A model generated the notes under the pieces. It had not been told where the DNA came from, made no database searches, and saw nothing but the letters and a program-made list of their open reading frames with translations. This document shows, piece after piece, positions 62,994 through 64,000 of a stretch of DNA of 64,000 bases. Within the stretch, counting starts at the first letter, position 1, and every line of letters starts with the position of its first letter. A program made the position numbers and the translations under genes. Source of the DNA: an uncultured Clostridia bacterium (GTDB lineage Bacteria > Bacillota > Clostridia > TANB77 > CAG-508); NCBI GenBank assembly GCA_934129745.1, contig CAKOWZ010000001.1, forward strand, positions 186,001 through 250,000, read 5' to 3'.

Positions 62994-64000
62994 ATGGGAA
63001 AAGAAAACTTTGTAAAAGAAATTACAAATATTGATGAAAATTTTGCACAATGGTATACAGATATTGTTTTAAAAGCAGAATTAGCAGATTATACAGATAC
63101 AAAAGGATGTATAGCAATAAAACCATATGGTTATGCGATTTGGGAAAATATTCAAAAATATGCTGATGAAAAATTTAAAGAAACAGGAGTACAAAATGTA
63201 TATTTTCCATGTCTAATCCCAGAAAGTTTATTACAAAAAGAAAAAGATCATGTTGAAGGATTTGCCCCAGAAGTTGCATGGGTAACAGAAGCAGGTGGGC
63301 AACAATTAGAAGAAAAATACTGTATTAGACCAACATCTGAAACAATTATTTCAACTATGTATTCAAAATGGTTAAATTCATGGAGAGATCTACCATTTGT
63401 ATATAATCAATGGTGTAATGTTTTAAGATGGGAAAAAGAAACAAGACCTTTTTTACGTTCAAGAGAATTTTTATGGCAAGAAGGACATACTATTCATGAA
63501 ACTGAAGAAGAGGCTAAAGCAAGAACAATACAAATGCTTGAGATATATGCTAATATTATAGAAAATTTATTAGCAATTCCTGTTTTAAAAGGACTAAAAA
63601 CAGAAAGTGAAAAATTTTCAGGAGCAGAATTTACATATACTGTTGAAAGCTTAACACATGATGGAAGGGCTTTACAATCAGGAACTTCACATTATTTTGG
63701 ACAAAGATTTTCTAAACCATTTAATATTAAATTTCAAAATAGAGAAGGAAAAGAAGAATTTGCATATCAAACATCATGGGGAATTTCAACTAGATTAATA
63801 GGAGCAATAATAATGGCTCATGGTGATAACAGAGGATTAAAATTACCACCAAAAGTTGCACCAATTCAAGCAGTAATTGTTCCAGTTGCAACACATAAAC
63901 AAGGGGTTTTAGAATCAGCTAATTCATTATTTGAAAAATTAAATAAAAATTATAGAATGAAATTAGATGATAGAGATCAATATTCACCAGGATTTAAATT
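62994..64000 (+). CDS. proS: Prolyl-tRNA synthetase (archaeal/eukaryote-like type), cut by window end
   Basis: The first 335 residues of a class II synthetase that charges tRNA-Pro. ATG 62994 follows AAAGGAAAGGA. It has [43 protein letters not shown] (motif 2 region), [20 protein letters not shown] and [16 protein letters not shown]. This is the shorter form without an editing insertion, as in many Clostridia. The gene continues past the right edge. Confidence 0.95.
   Translation, partial: MGKENFVKEITNIDENFAQWYTDIVLKAELADYTDTKGCIAIKPYGYAIWENIQKYADEKFKETGVQNVYFPCLIPESLLQKEKDHVEGFAPEVAWVTEAGGQQLEEKYCIRPTSETIISTMYSKWLNSWRDLPFVYNQWCNVLRWEKETRPFLRSREFLWQEGHTIHETEEEAKARTIQMLEIYANIIENLLAIPVLKGLKTESEKFSGAEFTYTVESLTHDGRALQSGTSHYFGQRFSKPFNIKFQNREGKEEFAYQTSWGISTRLIGAIIMAHGDNRGLKLPPKVAPIQAVIVPVATHKQGVLESANSLFEKLNKNYRMKLDDRDQYSPGFK

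Overview
The window looks like a chromosomal segment of an anaerobic, spore-forming, low-GC Bacillota, most likely a Clostridia lineage. Evidence: very AT-rich DNA, Arg written almost only as AGA or CGT, strong AGGAGG-type ribosome sites, an alpha/beta small acid-soluble spore protein, pyruvate formate-lyase with its activase, class A PBP, ClpB/ClpC, a CIRCE operator, a T-box leader and tmRNA. TAA, TAG and TGA all act as stops. I cannot name a species.

Layout. 0-10 kb: end of topB, a YvyF-like zinc protein, PBP1A, a MurL-MurD pair (L-Glu ligation and epimerisation route to D-Glu in peptidoglycan), a Na+/Ca2+ exchanger and asnS. 10-18 kb: CIRCE-controlled clpB and a metal operon (CadC-type repressor, HMA protein, Cd/Zn ATPase, CopZ, CopA). 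18-26 kb: a GNAT, an ECF sigma with a membrane beta-propeller protein, then a 4-kb patch bracketed by short direct repeats and holding a RelB/YoeB remnant, a decayed IS91-like element and a DUF218-like gene. 26-35 kb: SASP, clpC, efp, a CD1247-type protein, an M23 peptidase, GtrA, tRNA-Trp and HelD. 35-44 kb: tmRNA followed by an accessory stretch with broken genes and a complete diversity-generating retroelement (DGR). 44-64 kb: ABC exporter, MscS, split transketolase, cysteine desulfurase, TauE halves, lipid kinase, rpsF-ssb-rpsR, a patatin, pflB-pflA, four small HTH regulators and T-box-proS (runs off the right edge).

Four observations stand out. (1) A DGR at 37.4-39.7 kb: the template repeat lies in frame inside the 3' end of the reverse transcriptase gene, and all 14 differences from the variable repeat are at template adenines. 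(2) Four unrelated genes (IS91 transposase, M23 peptidase, HelD, a phosphotransferase) are each broken by one extra C that makes an in-frame CGG codon; skipping that C restores a conserved Gly and the rest of the protein. CGG is otherwise nearly absent here, so this is either +1 recoding at CGG or a systematic artefact. (3) Three intergenic copies of a 330-400 bp palindromic element: the arms match within a copy but differ between copies, around a conserved asymmetric core. (4) The leader of the DGR target gene can form two hairpins whose loops are complementary.

Smaller palindromes with GGGACGG/CCGTCCC or GGGTCAG/CTGACCC ends recur between genes and look like REP-type repeats. All homology calls are from reading the sequence; no search was run.
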